In this document: positions 52,171-61,123 of the stretch, one piece after another
How the letters are laid out: each line of letters opens with the position of its first letter
Position numbering within the stretch: the first letter of the stretch is position 1
Origin: an uncultured Planctomycetales bacterium
GTDB taxonomy: Bacteria > Planctomycetota > Planctomycetia > Pirellulales > Thermoguttaceae
DNA: 61,858 nucleotides
Reading direction: 5' to 3'
Assembly (NCBI GenBank): GCA_937889015.1
Contig: CALARR010000418.1
Coordinates: 1-61,858, forward strand
Notes under the pieces: model-generated
The model's input: the letters and a program-made list of their open reading frames with translations, nothing else
The model's database searches: none
Told to the model about the DNA's origin: nothing
Position numbers and translations under genes: made by a program

Positions 52171-52734
52171 ATGAGCCACCTTGACCAAGACGACACCCCG
52201 CTGATTGCGGCAGCGCTTCAGGGAGACCTGGAGGCCTTTTCGCAGTTGGTGCTCCGCCATCAGGTAGCCGTGCGCGCCTGTCTGGCCCTGCGCATGGACA
52301 ATCCGCATGACGCCGAGGACTTGGCGCAGGAGGTGTTCGTGCTGGCCTTCCGCAAACTGTCGGAATTCGACTCCACGCGTCCCTGGGGAGCCTGGCTGCG
52401 GGGAATTGCGTTCAACCTGCTGCGCAACTACCAACGCAAGGCTCGCCTGCAACCGCGTCCGGTGCTCGACGATCTGGACGCCGTGGCCGACCAGGAAGTA
52501 GATGCGGTTCACGCCGAGGGTGGCGAGGTGGAATGTTATGCGGCCATGCGCGCCTGTTTGGAGCGGTTGGACGCGCCGTCGCGCGATTTGGTCAAGTCGC
52601 GGTATGAGGAAGATGTGGAGGTGGCTGAGTTGTGCCGCCGCCTGGGCAAGAAACACTCGGCCGTGACCATGCACCTGTACCGCATCCGGCAGCAGTTGCG
52701 AGCCTGTATGGAACTGCGACTCAAGGCAACATGA
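52171..52734 (+). CDS. ECF sigma-70 factor, coupled to FecR/LamG protein
   Basis: The 187-residue protein has sigma region 2 ('FSQLVLRHQVAVRACLALRM', 'NPHDAEDLAQEVFVLAFRK', 'PWGAWLRGIAFNLLRNYQR') and a region 4 of the planctomycete type ('LDAPSRDLVKSRYEEDVEVA' and 'KKHSAVTMHLYRIRQQLRAC'). The ATG at 52171 follows AGGTAG. Its TGA overlaps the ATG of the next gene (ATGA), so the two proteins are probably made in a fixed ratio, as expected for a sigma factor and its inhibitor. Confidence 0.9.
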   Translation: MSHLDQDDTPLIAAALQGDLEAFSQLVLRHQVAVRACLALRMDNPHDAEDLAQEVFVLAFRKLSEFDSTRPWGAWLRGIAFNLLRNYQRKARLQPRPVLDDLDAVADQEVDAVHAEGGEVECYAAMRACLERLDAPSRDLVKSRYEEDVEVAELCRRLGKKHSAVTMHLYRIRQQLRACMELRLKAT

Positions 52735-54449
52735 ATCCTCCCGGCTGGAACGAAACCGAAAAGCACCGCCTGCTGTGCGCCTGGCTGGCCGCTGAACTGG
52801 CCGCGGAGGATGCCGCTCGACTGCTCCAGGCGGCAGAGGGCGATGACCACCTGCGCCGCGAGATGGCCGCCTTGCAGGGCATCGAGCGATTACTGCGCCA
52901 CCACGGGGTCGCGGCCGGCAATGGGCAGGTGTTCGCTTCGGAAGTCCTGGCACGCCTCCGCCAGCCATCGGTCGCAGACCGGGGGTTCCTGGCACGCGTG
53001 ATCCAACGCATCCAGCCATCGGCCACGACCGAGCACCGCCGAACCTGGCGCCAACATCCCGTGCTGTGGTCCGTTGCTTCGCTGCTGCTCTTGGCGGTGG
53101 TCCTGGCCTTCGGATGGCACGGTTACCGCCATACTGCCGTTGCCACGCTCACCGGGATGGAGGCGGTCCATTGGGCAGCCGACCAGCGGCCTCTGCAGAG
53201 CGGGCAACAACTGCCCCGCGGAGTCGTGGCGATCGAGGGTGGCTTCCTCAGGCTGCGGTTCGCCAGCGGTGCACTGGCAATCCTGGAAGGACCGGCGCGG
53301 CTGGAATTGCTCTCTCGTAATCGGGCACTCCTCCAATGCGGAAAGATCCTGGCCGACGTTCCTGACTCCGCCAAAGGCTTCACGGTCGAGAGTCCCGGAG
53401 GGCGTCTGGTCGATCTCGGCACGCGTTTTGGCGTGCAGGTCGAGGACCACGGCGAAACGGAGGTGCACGTGCTCCAGGGGGTAGTTCGGGCCACCGTGCG
53501 CGGAGAGCGAAATGCCCGGGAGTTGCGGCAGTCGCAGGGGCTGCGCATGACGCCCGGCCGCGTGCAGCCGCTGGAGGTCGACCAGAGCCGATTTCTGACG
53601 GCGCTGCCCCCGCATTCCGCCGGTCCCTTGACCTATGTCCATTGGTCCTTCGACGAAGGGCAGGGGGGGCTGGCCGCCGATTCCGGCCGAGCGCTCGGAG
53701 GGCCGGAGTCCACCGGGCATTTGACGTCGCTGTCCGGCACAGGGCCGGTGCCCACCTGGGTCGCCGGCCGCTTCGGCACTGCGCTGGAATTCGATGGCCG
53801 CGACGGCTTCGTCAGCACGGGCTTCCGCGGGATCGGCGGCGCCGAGCCGCGCACCGTGGCCTTCTGGGTCCGCGTGCCGCAGGATTGGACCCCCGTAAAT
53901 GCTTACGCCCTGGTGAGCTGGGGCAGCTTCTACATTCCCGGAGCGGCCTGGCAGATCTCGGTCAACCCGGAAGCCAAGGACGGGCCCGTTGGCCGGATAC
54001 GGGTCGGAATCCGCGAGGCCAGCGTGATCGGCACGCGCGACGTGCGCGACGGAGAATGGCATCACGTGGCCGCCGTACTCTACGACGGCGAACAACCCCG
54101 CGACACCACGCACATCCTGCTGTACATCGATGGCCAGTTGGAGCCGGCCTTTCGCAAGTCGATTCACGAAGTGCGCACGGGCGTAGAGCAACCCGACGCC
54201 CTGCCGGTGCGACTGGGACGCAACCTGAATGCCACGCACGCTCGCCAGGCCGTGTTTCGCGGCACACTGGACGAAGTGTTCATCGTCAACGCGGCCCTGA
54301 GCCAAGAGGCGATCGCGCGCCTGATGCGCGAGAATCAACCGCCGAAGAACCAATCCCCGAGCGGCCACAGCCAGGTCGGGCGGCCCAACGGCGCCGAACC
54401 GCCGATGGGTTCTGGGGCCGGCTCCAAGAACACGAAAACAAGTCGTTGA
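52731..54449 (+). CDS. FecR-like membrane protein with LamG domain, putative anti-sigma partner
   Basis: The 572-residue protein has a cytoplasmic anti-sigma-like helical N-terminus ('LLCAWLAAELAAEDAARLLQ'), one membrane helix near 105-128 ('VLWSVASLLLLAVVLAFGWH') and a FecR-type periplasmic domain ('LPRGVVAIEGGFLRLRFASG', 'VESPGGRLVDLGTRFGVQVE'). A LamG/concanavalin domain follows from about 300 ('HWSFDEGQGGLAADSG', 'FRGTLDEVFIVNAALSQEAI'). The FecR fold usually relays an outside signal to an ECF sigma factor; LamG suggests a carbohydrate or matrix ligand. Such sigma plus FecR-LamG pairs recur in planctomycetes. It overlaps the sigma gene by four bases. Confidence 0.85.
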   Translation: MNPPGWNETEKHRLLCAWLAAELAAEDAARLLQAAEGDDHLRREMAALQGIERLLRHHGVAAGNGQVFASEVLARLRQPSVADRGFLARVIQRIQPSATTEHRRTWRQHPVLWSVASLLLLAVVLAFGWHGYRHTAVATLTGMEAVHWAADQRPLQSGQQLPRGVVAIEGGFLRLRFASGALAILEGPARLELLSRNRALLQCGKILADVPDSAKGFTVESPGGRLVDLGTRFGVQVEDHGETEVHVLQGVVRATVRGERNARELRQSQGLRMTPGRVQPLEVDQSRFLTALPPHSAGPLTYVHWSFDEGQGGLAADSGRALGGPESTGHLTSLSGTGPVPTWVAGRFGTALEFDGRDGFVSTGFRGIGGAEPRTVAFWVRVPQDWTPVNAYALVSWGSFYIPGAAWQISVNPEAKDGPVGRIRVGIREASVIGTRDVRDGEWHHVAAVLYDGEQPRDTTHILLYIDGQLEPAFRKSIHEVRTGVEQPDALPVRLGRNLNATHARQAVFRGTLDEVFIVNAALSQEAIARLMRENQPPKNQSPSGHSQVGRPNGAEPPMGSGAGSKNTKTSR

Positions 54450-54500
54450 TAGCCTCCGAGCCCCAAGCCCCAAGACCCTGACCCACTGCAAGGTAACCCC

Positions 54501-56993
54501 ATGAACCGATCCCTGCCCTTTGCCGTTCTCTCCCGCATCCTTCGGCTGGTTGTTGGTATCCCAGCTATCCTCGTCGTGGCATGGTGTATCGCGGGCCAGA
54601 CCGCCGAACCCACGTCCAGCAGCACGGGCGTGGGCCCGGTTTGGGTACCGTCGCCTACCGACAAAGTCGTGCGGATCAGCGGCATCTATCCGCATCTGGC
54701 GGTCTTCAATGGCTACGGCGAGTGCGGTATGGGGGCCATTGTGCCTTGGGCCGATCGGCTGTGGTTCATTACCTATCCGCCGCATTGCCCCAAGGGCGGC
54801 CACGACAAGCTCTACACGGTGGACAAGGATCTGAAACTCGAAATTCGGCCCGAGAGCGTCGGCGGAACGCACGCCAATCGCATGATTCATGCCGAGTCGA
54901 ACCAGCTCGTCATTGGGCCGTATCTGATCGACCGCCAGGGCCAGGTCCGTGCGTTGGATCTGAAACAGCTCGTAGGCCGCATGACGGCCACGGCCCGGCA
55001 TCTGACCGACCCGGCCAACAAGGTCTATTTCTGCGACATGGAGGGTGCCCTGTACGAAGTCGACGTGCACACGCTGGCCGTGACGCGCCTGTTCGAAAAG
55101 CCGGTGGCCGGCTGGCACGCCAAAGGCGGCTACACCTCGCAGGGCCGCCTGGTCTGGGCCAACAATGGCGAAAGTTCGGTGGGCAAGAAGAAGTTCGAGT
55201 TCCTGGCTGGTGCCGAGGCCACGAGCCCGGACGAGATGGGCATCCTCGCCGAGTGGGATGGCAACACCTGGCGCCAGGTCGAGCGGCACCAGTTTACGGA
55301 AGTCACCGGCCCCGGCGGCATTGGCGGCGCTCCCAGCGCGCAAAGCCCTTTGTGGGCCATGGGCTGGGACAAGCGATCGGTGCTCCTGAAGCTGCTGGAC
55401 GGCGGCCAGTGGTACACCTACCGCCTGCCCAAGGCCAGCTACACCCAGGAAGCGCGCGGCGGCTGGTACACCGAGTGGCCCCGCATCCGCGAGGTCACCG
55501 ACGGCCGGCTGTTGGCCCACATGCAGTGCCTCTTCTACGACTTCCCCAAGACCTTCTCCCGCAGCAACTGTGGCGGCTTGCGCCCCATTTCAACCTACAC
55601 GCGCATGCCGGTCGACTACTGTGCCTGGCAAGGGCAGATTGTCATGACGCGCGACGATGCCTCGGTGATGAAGAACGACTTGGCGGGCCAGTCGCATTCG
55701 GCTCTGTGGTTCGGTTCTTGGGCCGACCTGGAGCAACTCGGGGCCCCGGTGGGCTGGGGCGGCCCATGGCTCGACGACGCCGTGCAGGCCGGTCAGGTCT
55801 CCGATCCCTTTCTGGTCAACGGATTCTCCGAGGGCGTGCTGCATCTGAAGCATGCTTCCTCCACGCCCATCACGTTTGCCGTCGAGGTCGACTGCGACGG
55901 CCGTGGCTCCTGGCAACCGGCGGCTAGCGTGCACGTTCCGCCCCAGGGTTATGCCTTTCGCATCCTGGATGCCGAATTGAAGGCCCAGTGGGTCCGCCTC
56001 AAGGCCGAGCAAACGGCCGACCGGGTGTGCGCCTTCTTCCGCCTGGGCAATCCGGCTCGCCCGGCCTCGCCCGAGCGATTCCGAGCCCTGGCCGACGTGG
56101 GCTACGCCGGGCCGGTGATCGAAGGCAGCGTCAAGCCCGCCAAGGGCGACGCGCGCCGACTGCTCTTGGCCGCCGACCGCGTCGACCAGGGCCAGATCCA
56201 GGGGAAGTCCGCTTGGACCATGGACGGACGACTGCAATGGAGCCCGATGGGCGACTCGGGCCAAGAGGACACACTGCGCAAGAAATATGGGCTCAGTGAC
56301 AAGACCGACTTCAGTGTAGACCAGGCCTCGGTGATCGTCCTGGTCGGCGAGAATCGCTATCGTCTCCCCAAGACGGCCGCCGAGTACGATCGTCCGTTTG
56401 CCAGCGGTTGGCCGCGTGCGCGCCGCGAGGTGGTCACCGAGCGCGATCTGTTGAACGCCCACGGCACGATCTACGAAGTTCCTCGCGCCGACGCTGGCAG
56501 CTATGCCCGGATGCGCCCCATCTGCACCCATGGCAAGCGGATCAGCGACTTTGCCTCCTGGCGCGGCATGCTGGTGCTGGCTGGTGTGCGTGCCGACGCC
56601 GCGGCCGACGAACACTGCTACAAATCGGCGGACGGCCGGGCCGCCGTATGGTTTGGCGAGGTGGACGACCTGTGGAGCCTGGGGGCTCCGAGAGGCGTTG
56701 GGGGGCCGTGGCGCGACACGGCGGTCAAGGCCAATGAGCCAAGCGATCCCTACCTCATGGCCGGCTATCGCACCAAGTCCCTGGCCCTCTCGCACGCCGA
56801 CTCCGGCAGCGTTATGTTCACGGTCGAGGTGGACTTCGTCGGCAATGGCGACTGGAGCCCATACGCCCAGCTCGAAGTGGGGCCAGGCCAAAAGGTGGCC
56901 CACCAGTTCCCGGCCGGCTACTCGGCCCATTGGGTGCGATTGCAGACCAACCGCGCCACCACCGCCACCGCCACCTTCACCTACGAACCGTAG
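54501..56993 (+). CDS. Large secreted protein of unknown function with duplicated C-terminal module
   Basis: The 830-residue protein starts with a long signal (hydrophobic LVVGIPAILVVAWCIAG). The first part may be a beta-propeller: repeated short units such as 'VVPWADRLWFITYPPH' style segments and 'GQVRALDLKQLVGRMTATAR'. Two homologous modules follow, each ending a half: 'HASSTPITFAVEVDCDGRGS' near 450 and 'HADSGSVMFTVEVDFVGNGD' near 770, both followed by 'WVRL'. This points to an internal duplication of a sheet-rich domain. I recognise no enzyme motif. It lies 51 bases after the FecR/LamG gene and is probably in the same operon, perhaps a target or ligand-processing protein of that sigma system. 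Confidence 0.65.
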   Translation: MNRSLPFAVLSRILRLVVGIPAILVVAWCIAGQTAEPTSSSTGVGPVWVPSPTDKVVRISGIYPHLAVFNGYGECGMGAIVPWADRLWFITYPPHCPKGGHDKLYTVDKDLKLEIRPESVGGTHANRMIHAESNQLVIGPYLIDRQGQVRALDLKQLVGRMTATARHLTDPANKVYFCDMEGALYEVDVHTLAVTRLFEKPVAGWHAKGGYTSQGRLVWANNGESSVGKKKFEFLAGAEATSPDEMGILAEWDGNTWRQVERHQFTEVTGPGGIGGAPSAQSPLWAMGWDKRSVLLKLLDGGQWYTYRLPKASYTQEARGGWYTEWPRIREVTDGRLLAHMQCLFYDFPKTFSRSNCGGLRPISTYTRMPVDYCAWQGQIVMTRDDASVMKNDLAGQSHSALWFGSWADLEQLGAPVGWGGPWLDDAVQAGQVSDPFLVNGFSEGVLHLKHASSTPITFAVEVDCDGRGSWQPAASVHVPPQGYAFRILDAELKAQWVRLKAEQTADRVCAFFRLGNPARPASPERFRALADVGYAGPVIEGSVKPAKGDARRLLLAADRVDQGQIQGKSAWTMDGRLQWSPMGDSGQEDTLRKKYGLSDKTDFSVDQASVIVLVGENRYRLPKTAAEYDRPFASGWPRARREVVTERDLLNAHGTIYEVPRADAGSYARMRPICTHGKRISDFASWRGMLVLAGVRADAAADEHCYKSADGRAAVWFGEVDDLWSLGAPRGVGGPWRDTAVKANEPSDPYLMAGYRTKSLALSHADSGSVMFTVEVDFVGNGDWSPYAQLEVGPGQKVAHQFPAGYSAHWVRLQTNRATTATATFTYEP

Positions 56994-57161
56994 CTCTGGG
57001 CGTGCGATGTTTCTCCAGGTGTCGGTTATCCTTCAAAAGAACGATCCCGTCGTTCCGGGCCCTTGCGCAGGCGAGTAGGTTGTGCTTCAGCACAACGATG
57101 ATTGGATCCCCGAGCCGATCAAGTGCAAGGCGCGTGGAATGCGCCTCAGCACGGCGATCCC

Positions 57162-57803
57162 CTATTGGGAACTCTTGCGCAACATCAGCAGGCCTATGCC
57201 CGAGCCGATCAAGAACGTGCCGGTCGCCAGTTGGAACGGCCGGCGCAGGCGCGCGGTGATGTTGAAGCGGCGCAGGCCGGCCGACACCGCGCTGTACACC
57301 AGGAGCACCGAACTGGCCGTGACCAGGTGAATCGCGGCCAGCGTGAGGAGCTGAGCCGCCAGAGGCCGCGATTGATCGACGAACTGCGGCACGAGCGAGC
57401 CGAAATAGAGCAGCGCCTTCGGATTGCCCGCGTGCAGCACAAAGCCGCCCAGGAATGCGTGACGCGGCATGGCTGTGGGCGGATGCGTTTGACCGTTGGC
57501 GGTCTCGCCAGCCAGGCCGCTGCGCACTAACCGCAGCCCCAGGTACACCAGGTACAAGGCGCCAATCCACTTGATGAGCACGAACAACTCGTAGGAGGCC
57601 ACGAGCAGGGCCGTCAGCCCGGTGATGGACAACAGAATATAGAACGCATCGGCCGCCAGGATGCCGAAGCTTCCCGGCACAGCCCGGCGCATCCCGCCCG
57701 CCACGCCCTGGGAAGCGACGTAAAGCACCGCGGGGCCCGGCGTGGCGGTCGAGACCAGTGACACGGCCAGAAACAGGCCCAACATGCCTTGCGATTCAGT
57801 CAT
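57162..57803 (-). CDS. LysE/RhtB-family amino-acid exporter
   Basis: The 213-residue inner-membrane protein has six hydrophobic segments and the family signatures 'STATPGPAVLYVASQG' in the first helix, 'KWIGALYLVYLGLRLV' in the third and 'AGNPKALLYFGSLVPQF' in the fourth. These transporters export amino acids or their derivatives; the substrate here is not predictable. It is convergent with the large secreted-protein gene and shows no functional link to its neighbours. Confidence 0.9.
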   Translation of the reverse strand: MTESQGMLGLFLAVSLVSTATPGPAVLYVASQGVAGGMRRAVPGSFGILAADAFYILLSITGLTALLVASYELFVLIKWIGALYLVYLGLRLVRSGLAGETANGQTHPPTAMPRHAFLGGFVLHAGNPKALLYFGSLVPQFVDQSRPLAAQLLTLAAIHLVTASSVLLVYSAVSAGLRRFNITARLRRPFQLATGTFLIGSGIGLLMLRKSSQ

Positions 57804-58009
57804 GATCCTGTCGTGGGGCGTCGTTGGCCCAGGTCTTTCACGGTCGCAGACGCTCTTTCGTAGCGAAGGGCGTACCTATAGGATACCGTGCAGCCGCGCG
57901 AAATGGGACATCACCCGCGAGCGATTCTGTGCGATCCACGGGGAAGCCTGCCTTGATTATGCCCCCTCACATTGCCTGGGGAGGGGGGCGACGCTGGAAG
58001 CAGCACGGC

Positions 58010-59500
58010 TTACCGCCGATCTGTGTCCGATCCCTTCTGAAATCGTATTGAATACAGATCGCACTCGGTCATCACAAACCGCAGCCGCACCGGTTTGCCG
58101 GCCAGCGCGTCCAGGCTGGGGGCTCCATTCCAAACCACGGCCCGCTGGATCTCGTCGCCGACGATCGGGGAGCAGTCTTTCAGGGAGAACCGCGGAATCA
58201 CAGCACCGCTGGCGCTTTGTACCTCGACCTGCAGGCTTCCGGCCGCGGACGTGCTGTAGTTCACGACCAGCTTGTCTCCGCTGAAGGTCAGCGGCCTGGT
58301 CAGCAGTTCTCCCTTCTTCGCCCCGGCCCGGACCGAGACGAACCCGTCCGTGCGCAGCACGTATCGCTGGCCGCTGCGGCTGTGATAGATGGACATCTCC
58401 GCCGGTCCGGTGGGCACGACGTTTTGCGCCACGTAGTTGGCCCGATTCTCCCATCGCTCCGGGGCGATGCCCGGCCGGATGAAGGCCTCTGTGAACAGCC
58501 GATCGAAGGCGCTCGATCCGGCACGCCACGTCATGAACAGGATGTCCGTGGCGCCGAGCATGGTGTCCGTCTTCTCCTCGCCGAGCCGGCCGGCCGTGTA
58601 GCGCGTGGGCAGAGCCACATACAGGTGTGGCGCGCGGAAATACGGATGGGTCTGGCTCGTGTAGAGGTGTTCGCCGGGCAGATTGGCGTCTGTGGCCACG
58701 GGCTTGTCCCAGCTCACAAAATCCCGCGACGTGGTGCGCGAGATGGCGCGCAGGTTTCCATTGCCGGACTTGTAAGTGCGAAAATAGCACACGTATCGTG
58801 CTTCGGCTTCTGACCAGAAGGCCACGTTCTGCGAGTCAAAGGCGTGCGACCACGTCTTGTCGTAGGCGATCACGGCTGCCGTGTCCGCCTTCTCCCAGTG
58901 GATGCCGTCCGCTGACGTGAAAGCGTGCAAGCCGTCCGCCGTGGCCTTCCGATCCTGTCCCGGATGGCCGGCCAAGGCCTTGAAGCGTTGCCGCGGGTCC
59001 ACGCCTGGCCGTGTGTCGAGGAACGGAGCGAAGTTGTGGCAGAACGGCGCCAGGGCCAACACCACGTTCTTGCCGCGCGAACTCACCGCGTCCACGGCGT
59101 CGAGATTGGGAAACGTCCATTCCTGCCCGTCGCGACTCTCGGCGTAACAGGTGATCTCGCCGGGGTTGCCGCTGTGGCGCGGGCCATTGTAGCCCGGCCG
59201 CATGTCGCGGTAATACGCCCGATACAGGTCCCCGTCCTTGATGACGGTGGCGTAACTGCCTCGCAACGGGCTGGCGGCCAGCGGCATTGGCTGCGGTTCG
59301 TGCAGACGCAGTTCCGTCCCGGTGAGCTTGTCGATCAGCGCGCGATCCACGAACAGTTCCAGCCGATCGGCAATGTCGATCGCGGTCGCTGGTTTGGCCG
59401 GCTCGGCCGAGGCGGTGTGCGCTGCCGTGGCCGCCAACACCGCGAGGGCGAGCAGTCCGGGAGCCAAGTAAGAGCAGGCGTTGCGCAGTCTCAAGGGCAT
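58010..59500 (-). CDS. Secreted five-bladed-propeller-like glycosidase family protein
   Basis: The 496-residue protein has a signal peptide (LAPGLLALAVLAATAAHTASA). The body has the look of GH32/GH43-type propellers: 'DIADRLELFVDRALIDKLTG', 'VIKDGDLYRAYYRDMRPGY', 'CYAESRDGQEWTFPNLDAVD', 'AFWSEAEARYVCYFRTYKSG' and 'GATDILFMTWRAGSSAFDRL'. A C-terminal sandwich follows from about residue 400. Acidic candidates exist but I cannot name the catalytic set, so the enzyme activity is inferred only. The ATG at 59500 starts the signal peptide and has GGAG just upstream; the frame open above it contains the 73 bp repeat and is not coding. It lies downstream of the ceramidase-like gene on the same strand. 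Confidence 0.65.
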   Translation of the reverse strand: MPLRLRNACSYLAPGLLALAVLAATAAHTASAEPAKPATAIDIADRLELFVDRALIDKLTGTELRLHEPQPMPLAASPLRGSYATVIKDGDLYRAYYRDMRPGYNGPRHSGNPGEITCYAESRDGQEWTFPNLDAVDAVSSRGKNVVLALAPFCHNFAPFLDTRPGVDPRQRFKALAGHPGQDRKATADGLHAFTSADGIHWEKADTAAVIAYDKTWSHAFDSQNVAFWSEAEARYVCYFRTYKSGNGNLRAISRTTSRDFVSWDKPVATDANLPGEHLYTSQTHPYFRAPHLYVALPTRYTAGRLGEEKTDTMLGATDILFMTWRAGSSAFDRLFTEAFIRPGIAPERWENRANYVAQNVVPTGPAEMSIYHSRSGQRYVLRTDGFVSVRAGAKKGELLTRPLTFSGDKLVVNYSTSAAGSLQVEVQSASGAVIPRFSLKDCSPIVGDEIQRAVVWNGAPSLDALAGKPVRLRFVMTECDLYSIRFQKGSDTDRR

Positions 59501-59557
59501 CGTCTCCAATTCTTGTCCTTCTGTTGACACTCTGTTTGCGACCCCAAGGCGCTCAGT

Positions 59558-59630
59558 GCCGGTCCCACAACCTGTCGGCACCTCCGTCTTACTGGGCCGC
59601 CCGACGTGGTTGTGATGGTTCTGGGGTAGG
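59558..59630 (-). repeat. 73 bp dispersed leader element, copy 2
   Basis: Matches 26791-26863 at about 65 of 73 positions. It sits 57 bases upstream of the start codon of the propeller-like gene and just past the stop of the ceramidase-like gene. Confidence 0.75.
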
Positions 59631-59649
59631 ATCCCAGTGCCTCTGCGCC

Positions 59650-61104
59650 TCACTTGGCCTTGATCTCGGCGGCCATTTCGAGCAAGGCGGCCAGCATCTT
59701 CTCCGAAGCCTGCTGCTCCAGCCGGTTCGTGCCGATCCAGGTCTCGTAGCCCCCCAGTTCAAAGTGCCGCGGCGTGGGCAGGTAGCCAAAATACCCGTGC
59801 GCCAGCGAAATCAGGAAGGCGGGCTTGATCGGGCTCTTCTCGCGGAAGGCCAGGCCGATCTCGCAGAAGACCTCGGTCGGCATCGTGCCGATGCACACAT
59901 CGCCGATCCGCAACACCTGCAACGGAATCGCCATCTTCTCCGGCTGCTCGGCCACGCTCATCGTGCGCGCGGCGTAGATCCGCGACAGGTCGGCCTTCGC
60001 CGGCTTGCCGTCAGGCTGGGCCTCGGGTTTGGCCAGCGTCTCCTTGGCCCACGCCAGTTCCTTGGCCGTGGGATGCCTCGCCGCAATCAACTCTTCCCGA
60101 TAGCGAGCCGCCAGGCTCACGTTGGACCGGTACTGCGCCTGGCCCAAGGCCGCAAACACTTTGTTGGCCACGTCCTGGGCCACGAATTGCATCTGCTCGT
60201 AGGCGTCGCGCCTGGGACGTGGCTGGCGGTGGTTCACATTGTTGATATCGCCGCTGGTCCCATTGGCCAGCATGGCCATGAAGGCCGGGTCCTGGTCTTC
60301 CACCTTCAGCAGCCGCGCCAGGTATTGGCAGAAGAAACCGTAGTAGTCGGCCGAAATGTCGCCCGAGCGCACACCGCCCACGTAATGCAACGAGTAGGTC
60401 GCAAAAACGGCGATCGGGTTGCCCTGCGGCTCGCGCAGCGACAGAATCGAAATCGTCGGATCGGTCGGGCCGGCCGGTTCCACCAGGTTCGGGCTGCCGC
60501 CGGGCGGGTTCATCTTCACCCGGTCGATGATCCCGAAGGGGTTCACCGGCGCCGTGCCCGGCTGCATGTGCCAGCGGCGGTTGAAAACGTGCTCGGGGGC
60601 CTGGGCCGTGACAAAGGCCAGTTCGGCGGGCCGCAAGCGATTCGCCGCGCACTTCACGCCGTCCGCGATCCGCCTGGCCACGAAGGCCTGATAGCCTTCC
60701 AGCGGCTGGTCCGTCTTGTAGCGATCGCCCAGGGCGCTGCACGCCGAATGTGTGTGGACGCAGGAAATCAGCGTGTTCTGCGGCGGGATGCCCGTGGCCG
60801 TTTCCACCAGCTTCCGCGCCTCGCGGCTGAGCGTGTAGCTCATTCCCAGCAGGTCGCATACCACCACGGCCAGCTTGGTCTGGCCGTCGTCCAGCACCAG
60901 GCACCGCGCGTGCAACTCGTCGTGTACGTTGGTGGCGGGGAAGGGCGTGAACCCGCCCACAATCGCCCCGCCCAGGTCCGGCGTGATGTTGCTGGTGGCC
61001 GCTCCGGCCCGAAACACGGGCGGCGTGGCCTTGGCCGCCGGCGTGGCTGCCATCAGTTGCGAAGCGCACAGGCAGATCAGCAGCGAAAGGCAATAGCGTT
61101 TCAT
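59650..61104 (-). CDS. Neutral/alkaline ceramidase-like secreted protein (second copy)
   Basis: The 484-residue protein has a signal (MKRYCLSLLICLCASQLMAA) and the same landmarks as the gene at 36516-37946: 'AGAATSNITPDLGGAIVGGF', 'VHDELHARCLVLDDGQTK', 'ISCVHTHSACS', 'YSLHYVGG', 'LANGTSGDINNVNH' and 'ELGGYETWIGTNRLEQQAS'. Residue-level similarity extends end to end, so the two are paralogues rather than a recent duplication. GGGGAG precedes the ATG at 61104. The upstream minus-strand gene ends 19 bases before it, suggesting co-transcription. Confidence 0.82.
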   Translation of the reverse strand: MKRYCLSLLICLCASQLMAATPAAKATPPVFRAGAATSNITPDLGGAIVGGFTPFPATNVHDELHARCLVLDDGQTKLAVVVCDLLGMSYTLSREARKLVETATGIPPQNTLISCVHTHSACSALGDRYKTDQPLEGYQAFVARRIADGVKCAANRLRPAELAFVTAQAPEHVFNRRWHMQPGTAPVNPFGIIDRVKMNPPGGSPNLVEPAGPTDPTISILSLREPQGNPIAVFATYSLHYVGGVRSGDISADYYGFFCQYLARLLKVEDQDPAFMAMLANGTSGDINNVNHRQPRPRRDAYEQMQFVAQDVANKVFAALGQAQYRSNVSLAARYREELIAARHPTAKELAWAKETLAKPEAQPDGKPAKADLSRIYAARTMSVAEQPEKMAIPLQVLRIGDVCIGTMPTEVFCEIGLAFREKSPIKPAFLISLAHGYFGYLPTPRHFELGGYETWIGTNRLEQQASEKMLAALLEMAAEIKAK

Positions 61105-61123
61105 GGCGTAGTCTCCCCAAAGG

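Noticed and set aside
52890..55520. Minus-strand frame of 876 codons opposite the FecR/LamG operon
   Set aside because: Shadow of real plus-strand genes; no start context and no motif.
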